From: Swingsia samuiensis
GTDB taxonomy: Bacteria; Pseudomonadota; Alphaproteobacteria; Acetobacterales; Acetobacteraceae
Direction of reading: 5' to 3'
NCBI RefSeq assembly: GCF_006542355.1
Contig: NZ_CP038141.1
Location: 339,501 to 403,500 of the forward strand
DNA: 64,000 nucleotides
The notes under the pieces were generated by a model. It ran no database searches and was not told where the DNA came from. It worked only from the letters and a program-made list of their open reading frames with translations. This document shows, one piece after another, positions 1 through 8,575 of this stretch. The position numbers and the translations under genes are program-made. How positions within the stretch are numbered: the first letter of the stretch is position 1; the number at the start of each line of letters is the position of its first letter.

Positions 1-432
1 AATCACGCCACCTAAGCGTAAGCGTGCCATATCCCATATCAACGTCGCTTGCTGAGCTTTGCGCCCCTCACGCCATGCCAGTAAAACAGTCCCTGCAGCA
101 CATAGAACGATGATCACAAAAGCTGAATGAACATTCATGGCCATCAAGACACAGCCTGTTACCAAGAAAGGCAAAATATATCCCACTCGATCTTGCTGAA
201 CATTCGGTAAAAGCAAAGGCATGGCCGCTACAATACACGAACAGCAAGCTGCCAAAGCGTCAGACCGCGGGAGTAACCAAGCTGCAATGAACGTGATGAT
301 GGCGCCTGCAATTGCAAATGTTAAACTACTCGCTTTTTGGCGGCTTTGTGGTGTAATTAACAGCAATAATGCCGCAAGCAATGGCCAGACAGTTACAGCG
401 AACAATGTAATAATAGGAGCAAATGGATGCAT
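1..432 (-). CDS. HyfF-like proton-translocating membrane subunit, N-terminal part (runs off window)
   Basis: The frame is open from an ATG at 432 to the window edge, giving the first 144 residues. They form at least four hydrophobic segments, as in the antiporter-like subunits of hydrogenase-4, formate hydrogenlyase and complex I. A strong ribosome binding site (GGAGG) lies about 8 bases before the ATG, and the ATG directly follows the stop of the HyfE-like gene, so the two are co-translated. The HyfF call rests on gene order (B-C-E-F as in hyf operons) and on the membrane pattern; I cannot see the conserved Lys/Glu residues of the C-terminal part. It could equally be annotated as an NADH dehydrogenase ND2/ND4-like subunit. 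Confidence 0.6.
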   Translation of the reverse strand, partial: MHPFAPIITLFAVTVWPLLAALLLLITPQSRQKASSLTFAIAGAIITFIAAWLLPRSDALAACCSCIVAAMPLLLPNVQQDRVGYILPFLVTGCVLMAMNVHSAFVIIVLCAAGTVLLAWREGRKAQQATLIWDMARLRLGGVI

Positions 433-954
433 TTACATTTCCTCCACACGTCGCCACGCTAACCGCGGGAGAAGCGTTACTCCCAAGATTGCCAGCACAC
501 CCCATAAGACGACAGAGACTGTAAAAAGAGCCCAAGAATGTAAAACACAAGCCATAACAATTAGCCCATCAGCCGACATTAATAGGCTTGTAAACTGCAC
601 GAGGCTCGGCCCAAAAGCGGCACCACACAAACCAATTAACACAAGCCCCGAAGCCAGCACAGGTGCCAAGCCCAAGCTTGCTCCGGCCACACCAAGTGCA
701 AGCAATAACAACAGAGCTCCAATCACAGGAAGAGCAGCCCCTTTATCTGGTGCATGAGGAGCAAACCGTTTCAACCAAGCCCAAGCCGCAATATTAAAGC
801 TGATTAGTGCAAGCGATGTCACTAATGCAAATAAGCCATTGCATAATGTTGCTCCTGTAAAAGCAGCCATTACGCCATACAAAGGTAAGCCACGCCCATC
901 ACGCCCCAGACCGGCTAAAGCTAACAGCAATAATATCCCAAAGCCAACGATCAC
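433..954 (-). CDS. HyfE-like hydrogenase-4 membrane subunit
   Basis: A 173-residue protein made almost entirely of hydrophobic helices (about five to six), with short basic loops. This size and pattern fit HyfE of hydrogenase-4, which resembles NuoK plus extra helices. Its ATG overlaps the stop of the HyfC-like gene by four bases and its stop abuts the start of the HyfF-like gene, so it lies inside a tightly coupled operon. Role by family: part of the membrane arm that couples electron transfer by a peripheral [NiFe]-like module to ion movement. No catalytic residues are expected in this subunit. The assignment is by position and topology more than by a diagnostic motif. Confidence 0.6.
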   Translation of the reverse strand: MIVGFGILLLLALAGLGRDGRGLPLYGVMAAFTGATLCNGLFALVTSLALISFNIAAWAWLKRFAPHAPDKGAALPVIGALLLLLALGVAGASLGLAPVLASGLVLIGLCGAAFGPSLVQFTSLLMSADGLIVMACVLHSWALFTVSVVLWGVLAILGVTLLPRLAWRRVEEM

Positions 955-1811
955 GCCGCATACCTTCCGGCTAAAGCCAGCACGAGAGCAACACCTGAGA
1001 ACAAAGCTGTTAAACGCTCACTGCGCTCCTGCCCCGAAATCTTTAAAACCGTTACAAACATCAACATCAGAGCAACACGCCCTAAAAAGCCTGCGGCTCC
1101 TTCAAGCCACCCTCTCCAATCAGCACTTACCGTTCCAATTGAAATGGGTAACGCCAGATCGGATAAGAAAAAGATCCACGCACAATTTAACACATCAACA
1201 GTCGCGTATAGCATTCTTCGTTGATGACGAACGTTAATCTCAGACAACCGTTTCCTAAGGTCGTTCTCTCGCAGAGGAGGACAACAAATGCCCAAAGCCA
1301 ATGCACAGGCGCCTAATGCACCCTCCAGCCCTGGAGATGGCTCAATGTGCAGCACTTGACTTAAGCCCGCTAATCCATTGGCTTCAGGTGCAGCCAGTGC
1401 GATTAAAGCCTCAACTAAACACAATACCAAAATAGCAGGGATAGAACGCCGTATTTCCTCTGGCACATTTGTTCTTCCAAGAAGGAAACGAGCAGACAAG
1501 AGCAAGAGGCCAATTAATAACGGGTCTGCCAAATTGGCAAAATATACTGAAACAATAATACTCGGCAGCACTGCGATAACAACAAGAGCAATCGCTATAC
1601 AAAAAGCAGTCTGAGGTTCAATAGCCTCAGAATACAACGTCCGCCAGAAAGACTTCATGTCTTGAAAAGAAATGACCGCTCCAGAAACGGCCTCGCCATT
1701 CAACCATCGGGGGAAACGCGTCAGTATCCAAACCATAAAAGGGGTTATCAACAAGCAGAAAGCGATTTGAATGACTTCCTGCAGAAAGCCCCAAAGGAAG
1801 CCCAACATCAT
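951..1811 (-). CDS. HyfC-like (NuoH/ND1-related) membrane subunit
   Basis: I place the start at the first of two ATGs at 1811/1808, because it makes an ATGA overlap with the end of the upstream HyfB-like gene; the product is 286 residues. It is strongly hydrophobic with about eight membrane helices. The region around residue 170 (acidic residues near helices, with HIEPSPGLEGALGA) resembles the loops of NuoH/HycD/HyfC, which join the membrane arm to the peripheral hydrogenase-like module. NuoH-type subunits are usually about 300-320 residues, so this is near full length. It belongs to the same operon as HyfB, HyfE and HyfF. Whether the complex has hydrogenase activity cannot be decided, as the catalytic subunits lie outside the window. 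Confidence 0.65.
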   Translation of the reverse strand: MMLGFLWGFLQEVIQIAFCLLITPFMVWILTRFPRWLNGEAVSGAVISFQDMKSFWRTLYSEAIEPQTAFCIAIALVVIAVLPSIIVSVYFANLADPLLIGLLLLSARFLLGRTNVPEEIRRSIPAILVLCLVEALIALAAPEANGLAGLSQVLHIEPSPGLEGALGACALALGICCPPLRENDLRKRLSEINVRHQRRMLYATVDVLNCAWIFFLSDLALPISIGTVSADWRGWLEGAAGFLGRVALMLMFVTVLKISGQERSERLTALFSGVALVLALAGRYAA

Positions 1812-2989
1812 GATGCAAATCCAAGAACAGCCAATACGATGGCCAAAAGGAACAACCATATCCCAACGGCCATACGCCGCATATCAGGAAGTTCACCTTT
1901 CCATAATAAAGAAAGAGCGCTTAAACGCTTCCGATTTTCGACAATCAATCGCCTTATGAGCCATGGGAAATTCGGGATCTTCTCAAATATCACGTCATAA
2001 TATTGAAATTTATTTAGCGTCGGCAAAAACGATATCAGCGCTTTTTCCAACCCTTTTTCATAACGCCAAGTTTTTACTAAAAACAACCAAACGACAAACA
2101 GCACCAAAATTAATGCAGGTATTTTTAAATATGACCCGTCCCCTGCCTCCAAAGACCAAAACGGCCAAACCCAAGCCCCACCAATAAAATGGATGACAGG
2201 ACTGCATACTCCCCACACAACCATCGGCAGAAGCACAGTAGCACTTCCTACGGCCAGCACCTCCAATAAAGGCTTTTGCCGAGACACAACCTGGCTTTGA
2301 CGGAACCCCAGCTTCGCGATATCCAAGATAGAGAAAAGACCAAAAATCAGAGCTGACAAAACGCCTAATACGCTCCACTCGGACGCCCCAACTGCAAGCC
2401 CTAATGCGCTATGAATTCCAAGCCAAAGAACAATAAACCCCGGTAATGGAGGGAAAGGATAGCGCAAAATGAGCAATCCTTGAAAACGATTCATAGCTGG
2501 TACAGATATAATTAACAGCACCAGATCCAAAAGTAATGCCTCGATGGCTCCTCGTGCGCTTGAAATAATCCCTTCGTGCTCAGCCGCAATCATCAAGATG
2601 ATCAAGAACAAAGGCCTTATAACTCCAAAGTCTTTGGGAGGCGTTCTTTGCAAAAGATTTTTTCCAAGGACGAAAAAGACAAACCCCACCAGAATGCACG
2701 CACATAAAACCGGACTGATCACATTGGCGGCATGCCACATCATCGCGACAGATAAAATAACGGATAACGCCGGGAACAACGCACCCTGATTTTTTTGAAA
2801 CTCACTCCAAAAAAGAACAGGGAACAACCCGACCCAAAGCAATGGTGTATGCGGGAATAAGGCATAAAAAAGCAGCGTGGGTAACGTCCACCATAAGGGA
2901 CATATTGCGCGTTCTTGCGTTGCAAAAACACCCAATGCAACTGCACACACGGGCAAAGATGTTGATAAAACCACAACTAGGGCTGCCAA
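1808..2989 (-). CDS. HyfB-like antiporter subunit, N-terminus disturbed or non-canonical
   Basis: The usable start closest to the 5' end is a TTG at 2989, giving 393 residues with about ten hydrophobic helices. The stretch near residue 175 (FPPLPGFIVLWLG) is like the FPPLPGF-type helix of NuoL/NuoN/HyfB antiporter subunits. The same frame stays open upstream to a TAA at 3145-3143, and the added sequence contains FYLDPVSICL, which looks like the LDPLS motif of this family, but there is no ATG, GTG or TTG there. HyfB/NuoL-type proteins are usually 480-670 residues, so the protein is short. Either the start is unusual, a frameshift separates it from an ATG at 3126, or the gene has lost its 5' end next to the aldo/keto reductase gene. 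Confidence 0.55.
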   Translation of the reverse strand: MAALVVVLSTSLPVCAVALGVFATQERAICPLWWTLPTLLFYALFPHTPLLWVGLFPVLFWSEFQKNQGALFPALSVILSVAMMWHAANVISPVLCACILVGFVFFVLGKNLLQRTPPKDFGVIRPLFLIILMIAAEHEGIISSARGAIEALLLDLVLLIISVPAMNRFQGLLILRYPFPPLPGFIVLWLGIHSALGLAVGASEWSVLGVLSALIFGLFSILDIAKLGFRQSQVVSRQKPLLEVLAVGSATVLLPMVVWGVCSPVIHFIGGAWVWPFWSLEAGDGSYLKIPALILVLFVVWLFLVKTWRYEKGLEKALISFLPTLNKFQYYDVIFEKIPNFPWLIRRLIVENRKRLSALSLLWKGELPDMRRMAVGIWLFLLAIVLAVLGFAS

Positions 2990-3168
2990 TAATGCAACAG
3001 CACTATGACCAGCAGTATTACTTCTCTCTACTTTGAATGATGCCGGAATGGTTAACCCAGCCAGACATATCGAAACAGGATCTAAATAAAAGGAATGTGA
3101 GAGTATAAACAGAGTGCACGACCCATAATTAATTAAAGTTACTTATGGGCCGCAACACACTTCCCATA

Positions 3169-4014
3169 CTAGATAACGGCCAGTGATACTTTACTACTTG
3201 GCGGCGGAAAAGCATTATCCAGAATTTTAAGGTCTTCTTCTGTCAAAGAAATGGCCTGACTTGCCACATTCGCCAACAAATGATCCGGCGTTCCTGCTTT
3301 AGGAATAGCAAGCACATTCTCTTGACGCATCACCCATGCCAGAGCGATCTGTGCAGGCTGGGCAGGTCCTAGATCCGTCTCATAACGTTGAGCTATTTCT
3401 TTAAGCACAGGGTTCTGGAGTAAATCCCCTCCCTGCCCCAAAGGAGAATAAGCCATCGTTACGGCAGAAGCTTTTTGATTATACGCTAGCAAATCAAACT
3501 CAGTGCCACGATGTTCCAGACTATAAAGAATTTGATTGACTTGGCATTCATCTGAAGCCGCTTTCAACTCTTCCATATCCGATACGTCAAAGTTGGAAAC
3601 ACCCCATCCTCTGATCATGCCATCTGCTTCAAGAGTTTTGAAAGCCCGTATCGTCTCTTCAAGAGGTGTAGTCCCTCTCCAATGAAGAAGATACATATCA
3701 AGCCAATCCGTATCCAAACGCTTAAGCGTCCGTCTACAAGACCTTAAAACACTATCATAAGATGCATTGGATGGAAGAACTTTACTCACCAAAAAAACAT
3801 CATCCCGGATGTCAGAAATGGCTTCACCAACCAAACTTTCCGAGCGACCATCCCCGTACATTTCAGCAGTATCAATAACTCTTAAACCGACTTCTACCCC
3901 TAAGCGCAAGCTGTCTATTTCATCAGAACGACGAACAGAACTATCACCCATATTCCATGTTCCCATGCCGAGAGCTGGAACTGTTCTGCCGTTACGGAAT
4001 GTGACGGTTTTCAT
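3169..4014 (-). CDS. aldo/keto reductase (DkgA/YvgN-like)
   Basis: A 281-residue NADPH-dependent aldo/keto reductase with a TIM-barrel fold. The ATG at 4014 is preferred over an upstream one because AGGAGT lies about 9 bases before it and the N-terminus then reads MKTVTFRNGRTVPALGMGTW, typical of the family. The catalytic tetrad is visible: Asp and Tyr in IDTAEMYGDG, Lys in VSKVLPS and His in LLHWRG. The C-terminal IPKAGTPDHL matches the cofactor phosphate-binding segment. Members reduce aldehydes, methylglyoxal or keto sugars; the substrate here cannot be told. It lies downstream of holC on the same strand with a 66-base gap and may be read from the pepA-holC transcript. Confidence 0.88.
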   Translation of the reverse strand: MKTVTFRNGRTVPALGMGTWNMGDSSVRRSDEIDSLRLGVEVGLRVIDTAEMYGDGRSESLVGEAISDIRDDVFLVSKVLPSNASYDSVLRSCRRTLKRLDTDWLDMYLLHWRGTTPLEETIRAFKTLEADGMIRGWGVSNFDVSDMEELKAASDECQVNQILYSLEHRGTEFDLLAYNQKASAVTMAYSPLGQGGDLLQNPVLKEIAQRYETDLGPAQPAQIALAWVMRQENVLAIPKAGTPDHLLANVASQAISLTEEDLKILDNAFPPPSSKVSLAVI

Positions 4015-4080
4015 ATTATTTACTCCTGATTGGGAGAGACAAAGTAAAAGCACTCCCAAAACAATTTTTAGATCGTTTCA

Positions 4081-4524
4081 TTATCCAGCTTTTTTCCAGC
4101 CATGCGCCTGCTGCTGCCAATATACAAGTGTATGACCCATAGATTTCAATAACTTCCAACGTTCCCGTGCACGTTGCACGCTATTAGAATTACGTCCATC
4201 AAATAAATCAAAAACCCTTGTGAATAACGAAAATTCACTCTCACCTGCTCCGTCAATACGGAACAAAAACTTTGCACCATTAGGAGCATCATTGTTGGCT
4301 GTTAACCATATCGGTTGAAACGGCGCATGCCCCATTTTCTCTGTTCCATGGGGCAGCCAAACAGGATCACGCACGTTCCACAACGCCTCATCTAGCTGCG
4401 CAACAGATGCTTCGTCAGGACAGCGGACAAGAGCCCGCTCTCCTGCATCAAGCGTTTTGCCTAGTAAAGCTGGTAAAGCTTCATCCAAAGGCGTTCGAGT
4501 TAAATGATAAAATCCAACATCCAC
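4081..4524 (-). CDS. holC: DNA polymerase III chi subunit
   Basis: A 147-residue protein starting with GTG at 4524, two bases after the pepA stop; the longer open frame upstream lies inside pepA. The N-terminus VGFYHLTRTPLDEALPALL and the later DPVWLPHG and PIWLT segments are typical of HolC. By family knowledge, chi binds single-strand binding protein and the psi subunit and helps load the clamp at the replication fork. A GAGG about 11 bases upstream serves as ribosome binding site. The pepA-holC pair is common in proteobacteria. In alphaproteobacteria a clear psi (HolD) is usually not found, so chi probably acts through SSB and the clamp loader; this is inference. Confidence 0.88.
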   Translation of the reverse strand: MDVGFYHLTRTPLDEALPALLGKTLDAGERALVRCPDEASVAQLDEALWNVRDPVWLPHGTEKMGHAPFQPIWLTANNDAPNGAKFLFRIDGAGESEFSLFTRVFDLFDGRNSNSVQRARERWKLLKSMGHTLVYWQQQAHGWKKAG

Positions 4525-4526
4525 CC

Positions 4527-6014
4527 TTAGGATTTTACCTCGTAAGACTGAATAAAACAATCCAGCAATCGAACACCGAAACCACTTGCTCCTTTTGGGC
4601 CAAGTGAAGACGCTTTGCTTCTCCATGCCGTGCCAGCAATATCAAGATGAGCCCAGTCTGTATCTCCAACAAAGCGCTTCAGAAATTCAGCCGCCAAAAT
4701 GGCACCACCAGCACGGCCCCCAATATTTTTGACATCTGCAATGGGAGAATCAAGTTCACGATTATATGCCTCTCCCATTGGCATCCGCCAAACACCTTCA
4801 CCCACCTGTTGACCAGCCTGAGTTATAGCCAAAGCCAGATTATCGTTATTGCTGAACAAACCAGCGTTTTCTTCGCCAAGGCTCACCACAATTGCTCCGG
4901 TCAACGTAGCCAAGTCTACCATCAATTTAGGCGCAAAACGGTCTTTCGTATAAGATAAAATATCAGCAAGAACCAATCGGCCTTCAGCATCAGTATTCAA
5001 CACTTCGATCGTCTGACCACTATAGCTCTTTACAATATCTCCTGGACGCTGCGCACGGTCAGAAACCATGTTTTCAACCAAGCCGACCACTCCAATCGCA
5101 TTAACGGCAGCCTTTCTACGGGCCAGAGCACTCATCAAACCGATAACGGTTGCAGCTCCCCCCATGTCCATTTTCATTTCATCCATACCAGCTGCAGGCT
5201 TAATTGAGATACCGCCGCTATCAAACGTGACACCCTTGCCGATAAAGGCCAAAGGTGCCTCTTCACCTCCGCCATTGTGGCGGACAATGACCGTCCGTGG
5301 ACGATTAGCGCTCCCTTGAGCCACGCCCAACAAAGCGCCAAAACCAAGCTTGGTCATTTCCTCTTCGTCTAAAACCTCAACCTCTAGCCCCAGCTCTTTT
5401 AACGCTTCAATACGGGACGAAAAAGTTTCTGGGTTAAGAACGTTAGCAGGCTCACTCACCAAATCACGCGTTAGGAAAACACCGTGCGAAACCGCGTCCA
5501 GAGCCTTCCAACGATTCTGATGGTCATCGTTTTTTTGTAGGTTAGAAGCAACAATGACTGACTTAAGGCCTATTTCGGCTTCTTTTTTCTGAGTTTTATA
5601 AAGGTCAAAACTATAGCGCGCCAAACGAGCTCCCAAAGCAACTTCAGGCGCGAAAGAAGAAATATCTGCTGTTAATGCAATAAGACCTTCCTCAACGTGG
5701 TCAAAAGCTTTCGCGGCAATACCTCCTGCCTTCTCTAAAGCAACTGATGTTGCAGAAGCACTCCCTTTTTCGGCCGCCCCAACTAAAACTAACAAAGATA
5801 AAGAAGCATTCGGAGCAATCAGGGTAACTTTTTGCCCAGCTTCACCTTTGAAGTTTTTGAACTTTACGGCTCGGCCTAAAGCACCATCTGTCAGCTTATC
5901 CAACACGCTATAGGTCTCATCTTGCAAGAAAGATGACCCATGGCAGATTAATGCCACAGCCTGAAACTGCTCCTTCGAGAAATCAGGAAGTGCTTTAAAA
6001 GATATGTTAAGCAT
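4527..6014 (-). CDS. pepA: leucyl aminopeptidase (M17 cytosol aminopeptidase)
   Basis: A 495-residue M17 metallopeptidase of the usual length. The signature NTDAEGRL is present, as are the metal-ligand and catalytic stretch GKGVTFDSGG and the helix DEMKMDMGGAA. The N-terminal third is the variable macrodomain-like part, the C-terminal two thirds the di-metal catalytic domain. These hexameric enzymes remove N-terminal residues, preferably leucine, in the cytoplasm; E. coli PepA also binds DNA (at cer sites and the carAB promoter), which is of interest as carAB lies about 20 kb away, though no link can be shown here. It is the first gene of pepA-holC and has a 249-base upstream gap shared with divergent cysQ. 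Confidence 0.95.
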   Translation of the reverse strand: MLNISFKALPDFSKEQFQAVALICHGSSFLQDETYSVLDKLTDGALGRAVKFKNFKGEAGQKVTLIAPNASLSLLVLVGAAEKGSASATSVALEKAGGIAAKAFDHVEEGLIALTADISSFAPEVALGARLARYSFDLYKTQKKEAEIGLKSVIVASNLQKNDDHQNRWKALDAVSHGVFLTRDLVSEPANVLNPETFSSRIEALKELGLEVEVLDEEEMTKLGFGALLGVAQGSANRPRTVIVRHNGGGEEAPLAFIGKGVTFDSGGISIKPAAGMDEMKMDMGGAATVIGLMSALARRKAAVNAIGVVGLVENMVSDRAQRPGDIVKSYSGQTIEVLNTDAEGRLVLADILSYTKDRFAPKLMVDLATLTGAIVVSLGEENAGLFSNNDNLALAITQAGQQVGEGVWRMPMGEAYNRELDSPIADVKNIGGRAGGAILAAEFLKRFVGDTDWAHLDIAGTAWRSKASSLGPKGASGFGVRLLDCFIQSYEVKS

Positions 6015-6263
6015 TCTATGCCTTTATAATGAAATCAGAAATCCTTCCCCTTGTTATCGGCAAGCTTCACGTCTGATACAAGACACCATCCAGTCATTTT
6101 GAAATTTTCTGCTCAGGAAAACGCCTCAACCCAGAACGCAACCTTAACCCTTAATAATAATTTAGTTTGTAAAGTGTGCTCATTGAGTAAAATCTTCGTT
6201 GCATAGACGATTTTTCTTTATTTTAGGCATAGCCAAACTTTCTCAATTCAGTAAGTTTAACGC

Positions 6264-7058
6264 ATGATTTCTTCTGACTCTTCCCCCTCGACCGAAGACG
6301 ACAATAATCTCCTTGCCTTAGCTTTTCGCTTAGCTGAAGAAGCTTCCCATATTATCAACGGCATTCGTCTTCGAGGATTTCGAACCGAAATCAAAAAAGA
6401 TTTTTCGCCTGTAACAGAAGCCGATCGTGCTTCTGAAGCACATATTCTTTCTAATTTACGATTACACTACCCTTCTATTCCAGCTATTGGCGAGGAAGAG
6501 ATGTCCGCTGGTATAAACATCCCGGCAGACGACACCTATTGGCTGATTGACCCTCTAGATGGAACACGAGGTTTTGCCTCCGGTGGAGAGGATTTTACCG
6601 TCAATATTGGTCTCATCCGCGGGGGGGAGCCTGTTCTTGGAGTTGTCGCTCTACCAGCATATGGGCTCATTTACTCTGGAGGGGTAAACTTAGGCGCCCA
6701 TCGGTATGATGGAAAAGAGAATATCCCCATTCATACCGCCGTACCCTCTCCTGATGGCTTACGCGTACTCGCTTCGAGTCATCATAATAACAAAGAGCTT
6801 CTTGAACGCTGGTTATGTGGACGCAAGGTTCTCTCTGTTCAGCAAATTTCCTCTTCCGTAAAGTTTATGCGTGTTGCCGAAGGAGATGCTGATTTTTACC
6901 CTCGCTTCGGCCCAACCATGGAATGGGATACAGCTGCCCCACAAGCCATTTTAGAAGCGGCGGGCGGTGCTATTCTGGATCAACATGGAGAGCGTCTACG
7001 CTATGGCAAAGCAGATCGGTTAAACCCACCTTTTTACTGCACGGGCAGTAAATCATGA
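6264..7058 (+). CDS. cysQ: 3'(2'),5'-bisphosphate nucleotidase
   Basis: A 264-residue member of the inositol monophosphatase superfamily. The metal-binding motifs are intact: GEEE near residue 75, DPLDGTRGF near 97 and EWDTAAPQAI near 218. The spacing and the SSHHN segment near 170 fit CysQ, which hydrolyses adenosine 3',5'-bisphosphate formed during sulfate assimilation and by phosphopantetheinyl transfer. An inositol-phosphatase role cannot be excluded. It opens a plus-strand run through tag and overlaps the next gene by four bases (ATGA), so translation is coupled. The ribosome binding site is weak. Confidence 0.85.
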   Translation: MISSDSSPSTEDDNNLLALAFRLAEEASHIINGIRLRGFRTEIKKDFSPVTEADRASEAHILSNLRLHYPSIPAIGEEEMSAGINIPADDTYWLIDPLDGTRGFASGGEDFTVNIGLIRGGEPVLGVVALPAYGLIYSGGVNLGAHRYDGKENIPIHTAVPSPDGLRVLASSHHNNKELLERWLCGRKVLSVQQISSSVKFMRVAEGDADFYPRFGPTMEWDTAAPQAILEAAGGAILDQHGERLRYGKADRLNPPFYCTGSKS

Positions 7059-8053
7059 GGGTTACGGAGTATCTGACAGCCACTCCGGAAGGGATAGACA
7101 AAGCAGCCTTTCTCCTCAAAGAAGGCAAGCTTGTCTCTTTTGGAACAGAAACTGTTTATGGTTTAGGAGCACTCGCTTCATCTGACAAAGCCGTCGCTGG
7201 TATTTTTGCGGCTAAAGGGCGCCCACAATTCAACCCGCTCATTAGTCACTTCGCAACGGCAGAACAAGCACTTGTACATGCAAGCCTATCAGGAAAAATG
7301 AAAGAAACAGCATGGACATTAGCCGAAGCCTTCTGGCCGGGGCCTCTCACTCTTATTCTACCTCGTGCGGCTTGCTCTTCCATTTCAGACCTTGCTTCAG
7401 CCGGCCTCCCCACATTGGCACTGCGCGTTCCCAAAAGTGAGACCACTCTCACCCTTCTGCGCAAAGTAAACGCACCAATTGCCGCTCCTTCCGCTAACCG
7501 TTCTGGTGCTGTTAGCCCTTCCACTGCGGCACATGTCCTCGCCTCTTTAGATGGCCGCATTGATGCTGTGCTCGATTCTGGACCGTGTCTTGTGGGTGTA
7601 GAAAGCACTGTTCTTGACCTTACACAGGACATTCCAATTATTTTGCGCCCTGGTGGTATTACACTCGAAGCACTCACGTCTGTTTGCGGTATCGTACATC
7701 AAGCTCAAACTTTGCAAGAAGCACTTCCTTCCTCCCCTGGAATGCTGGCCTCTCACTATGCCCCCTCTTTGCCTGTACGGTTAAATGCGCATCACGTTGA
7801 AAAAGATGAAGCGCTCCTTGCATTTGGCCCCCCTGCTCCAAACGCCACTTTAGTCTGGAACCTCAGCGCAACAGAAAACCTCGAAGAAGCCGCATCCCGC
7901 TTATTTGCAGGCTTGCGTTTTTTAGATGCAGAAGGACAAAAATTAGGGCTAAAAAGAATCGCAGTTCAACCTATCCCTCCAAGAGGGCTAGGCGTCGCTA
8001 TTCGTGATCGTCTTCACCGCGCAGCTGAACCACGCCCGCCGAAAAGCGTCTAA
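7055..8053 (+). CDS. L-threonylcarbamoyladenylate synthase (Sua5 type)
   Basis: A 332-residue protein with an N-terminal YrdC/TsaC domain (about residues 8-200) and a C-terminal Sua5 domain. KLVSFGTETVYGLGA near residue 25, KGRPQFNPLI near 55, the PSANRSG segment and the linker region SSPGMLASHYAP are family hallmarks. It makes threonylcarbamoyl-AMP from threonine, bicarbonate and ATP for the t6A37 modification of ANN-decoding tRNAs, in the cytoplasm. The length fits Sua5 rather than the short TsaC. The ATG overlaps the cysQ stop (ATGA). An alternative in-frame start is not needed as the N-terminus aligns with the family pattern. Confidence 0.92.
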   Translation: MRVTEYLTATPEGIDKAAFLLKEGKLVSFGTETVYGLGALASSDKAVAGIFAAKGRPQFNPLISHFATAEQALVHASLSGKMKETAWTLAEAFWPGPLTLILPRAACSSISDLASAGLPTLALRVPKSETTLTLLRKVNAPIAAPSANRSGAVSPSTAAHVLASLDGRIDAVLDSGPCLVGVESTVLDLTQDIPIILRPGGITLEALTSVCGIVHQAQTLQEALPSSPGMLASHYAPSLPVRLNAHHVEKDEALLAFGPPAPNATLVWNLSATENLEEAASRLFAGLRFLDAEGQKLGLKRIAVQPIPPRGLGVAIRDRLHRAAEPRPPKSV

Positions 8054-8060
8054 GTTCATT

Positions 8061-8540
8061 ATGGCGAATAGTTTTGACCCAAAAGAACTCAAAATCCTAT
8101 CGGATATTCTCGCGCTCGTCATTGAAGAGCCAAAAGAATCTGCTTCCAATATACTCGACACCCTCCGTCTGCGTGCGAAGCGCAACAGCATTACGGGAGG
8201 CACCTTAAAAAATATATTCATTCAACTTGCGAATGACCAAACACGACAAGACTTTAAACGCCAAAATGCCCAGCTCATCAGCCGTATTCACAAACTTGAA
8301 CGGGAATTAGAGAGTAGTAAAAACACTCTGCGCTCTTTCCAGTCTGCTTTTCATCAATCGCAGCAGAAAAATTCCTCTTTGCAGAACGATCTTTTAGCCC
8401 AGCGCGTACAACGATCTTGGCGCTACGTAACCATCATTATTGGTTTTGCCGCCGGTCTGCTCATTGGTGTCGCATCCACAGAATTTTATCATACCCTTAC
8501 AGATAAATCTCCTGTCGACCGCTCGGTTTATTTCCGCTAA
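8061..8540 (+). CDS. unknown protein with coiled coil and one membrane helix
   Basis: I start it at the ATG at 8061 (MANSFDPKELKIL), because the upstream extension of the frame lies inside sua5; the product is 159 residues. It has a helical N-terminal part (residues 1-60), a heptad-like coiled coil (about 70-120) rich in Gln, Ser and Leu, one hydrophobic segment (about 122-142, with glycines) and a short polar tail. I do not recognise the family. The likely topology is N-terminus in the cytoplasm with a C-terminal anchor. It sits 7 bases after sua5 and 35 bases before lptF, in the same direction, so it is probably co-transcribed with the LPS export genes. The start has only a weak ribosome binding site. 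Confidence 0.7.
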   Translation: MANSFDPKELKILSDILALVIEEPKESASNILDTLRLRAKRNSITGGTLKNIFIQLANDQTRQDFKRQNAQLISRIHKLERELESSKNTLRSFQSAFHQSQQKNSSLQNDLLAQRVQRSWRYVTIIIGFAAGLLIGVASTEFYHTLTDKSPVDRSVYFR

Positions 8541-8575
8541 CACTCTGCCTTCATCCCGTCACAGGCTAAGGATAG

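Noticed and set aside
221-757. 178-codon plus-strand open frame opposite the HyfE/HyfF-like genes
   Set aside because: Rich in Ala, Asn and Pro as expected for the complement of hydrophobic-helix codons; no ribosome binding site and no family pattern.
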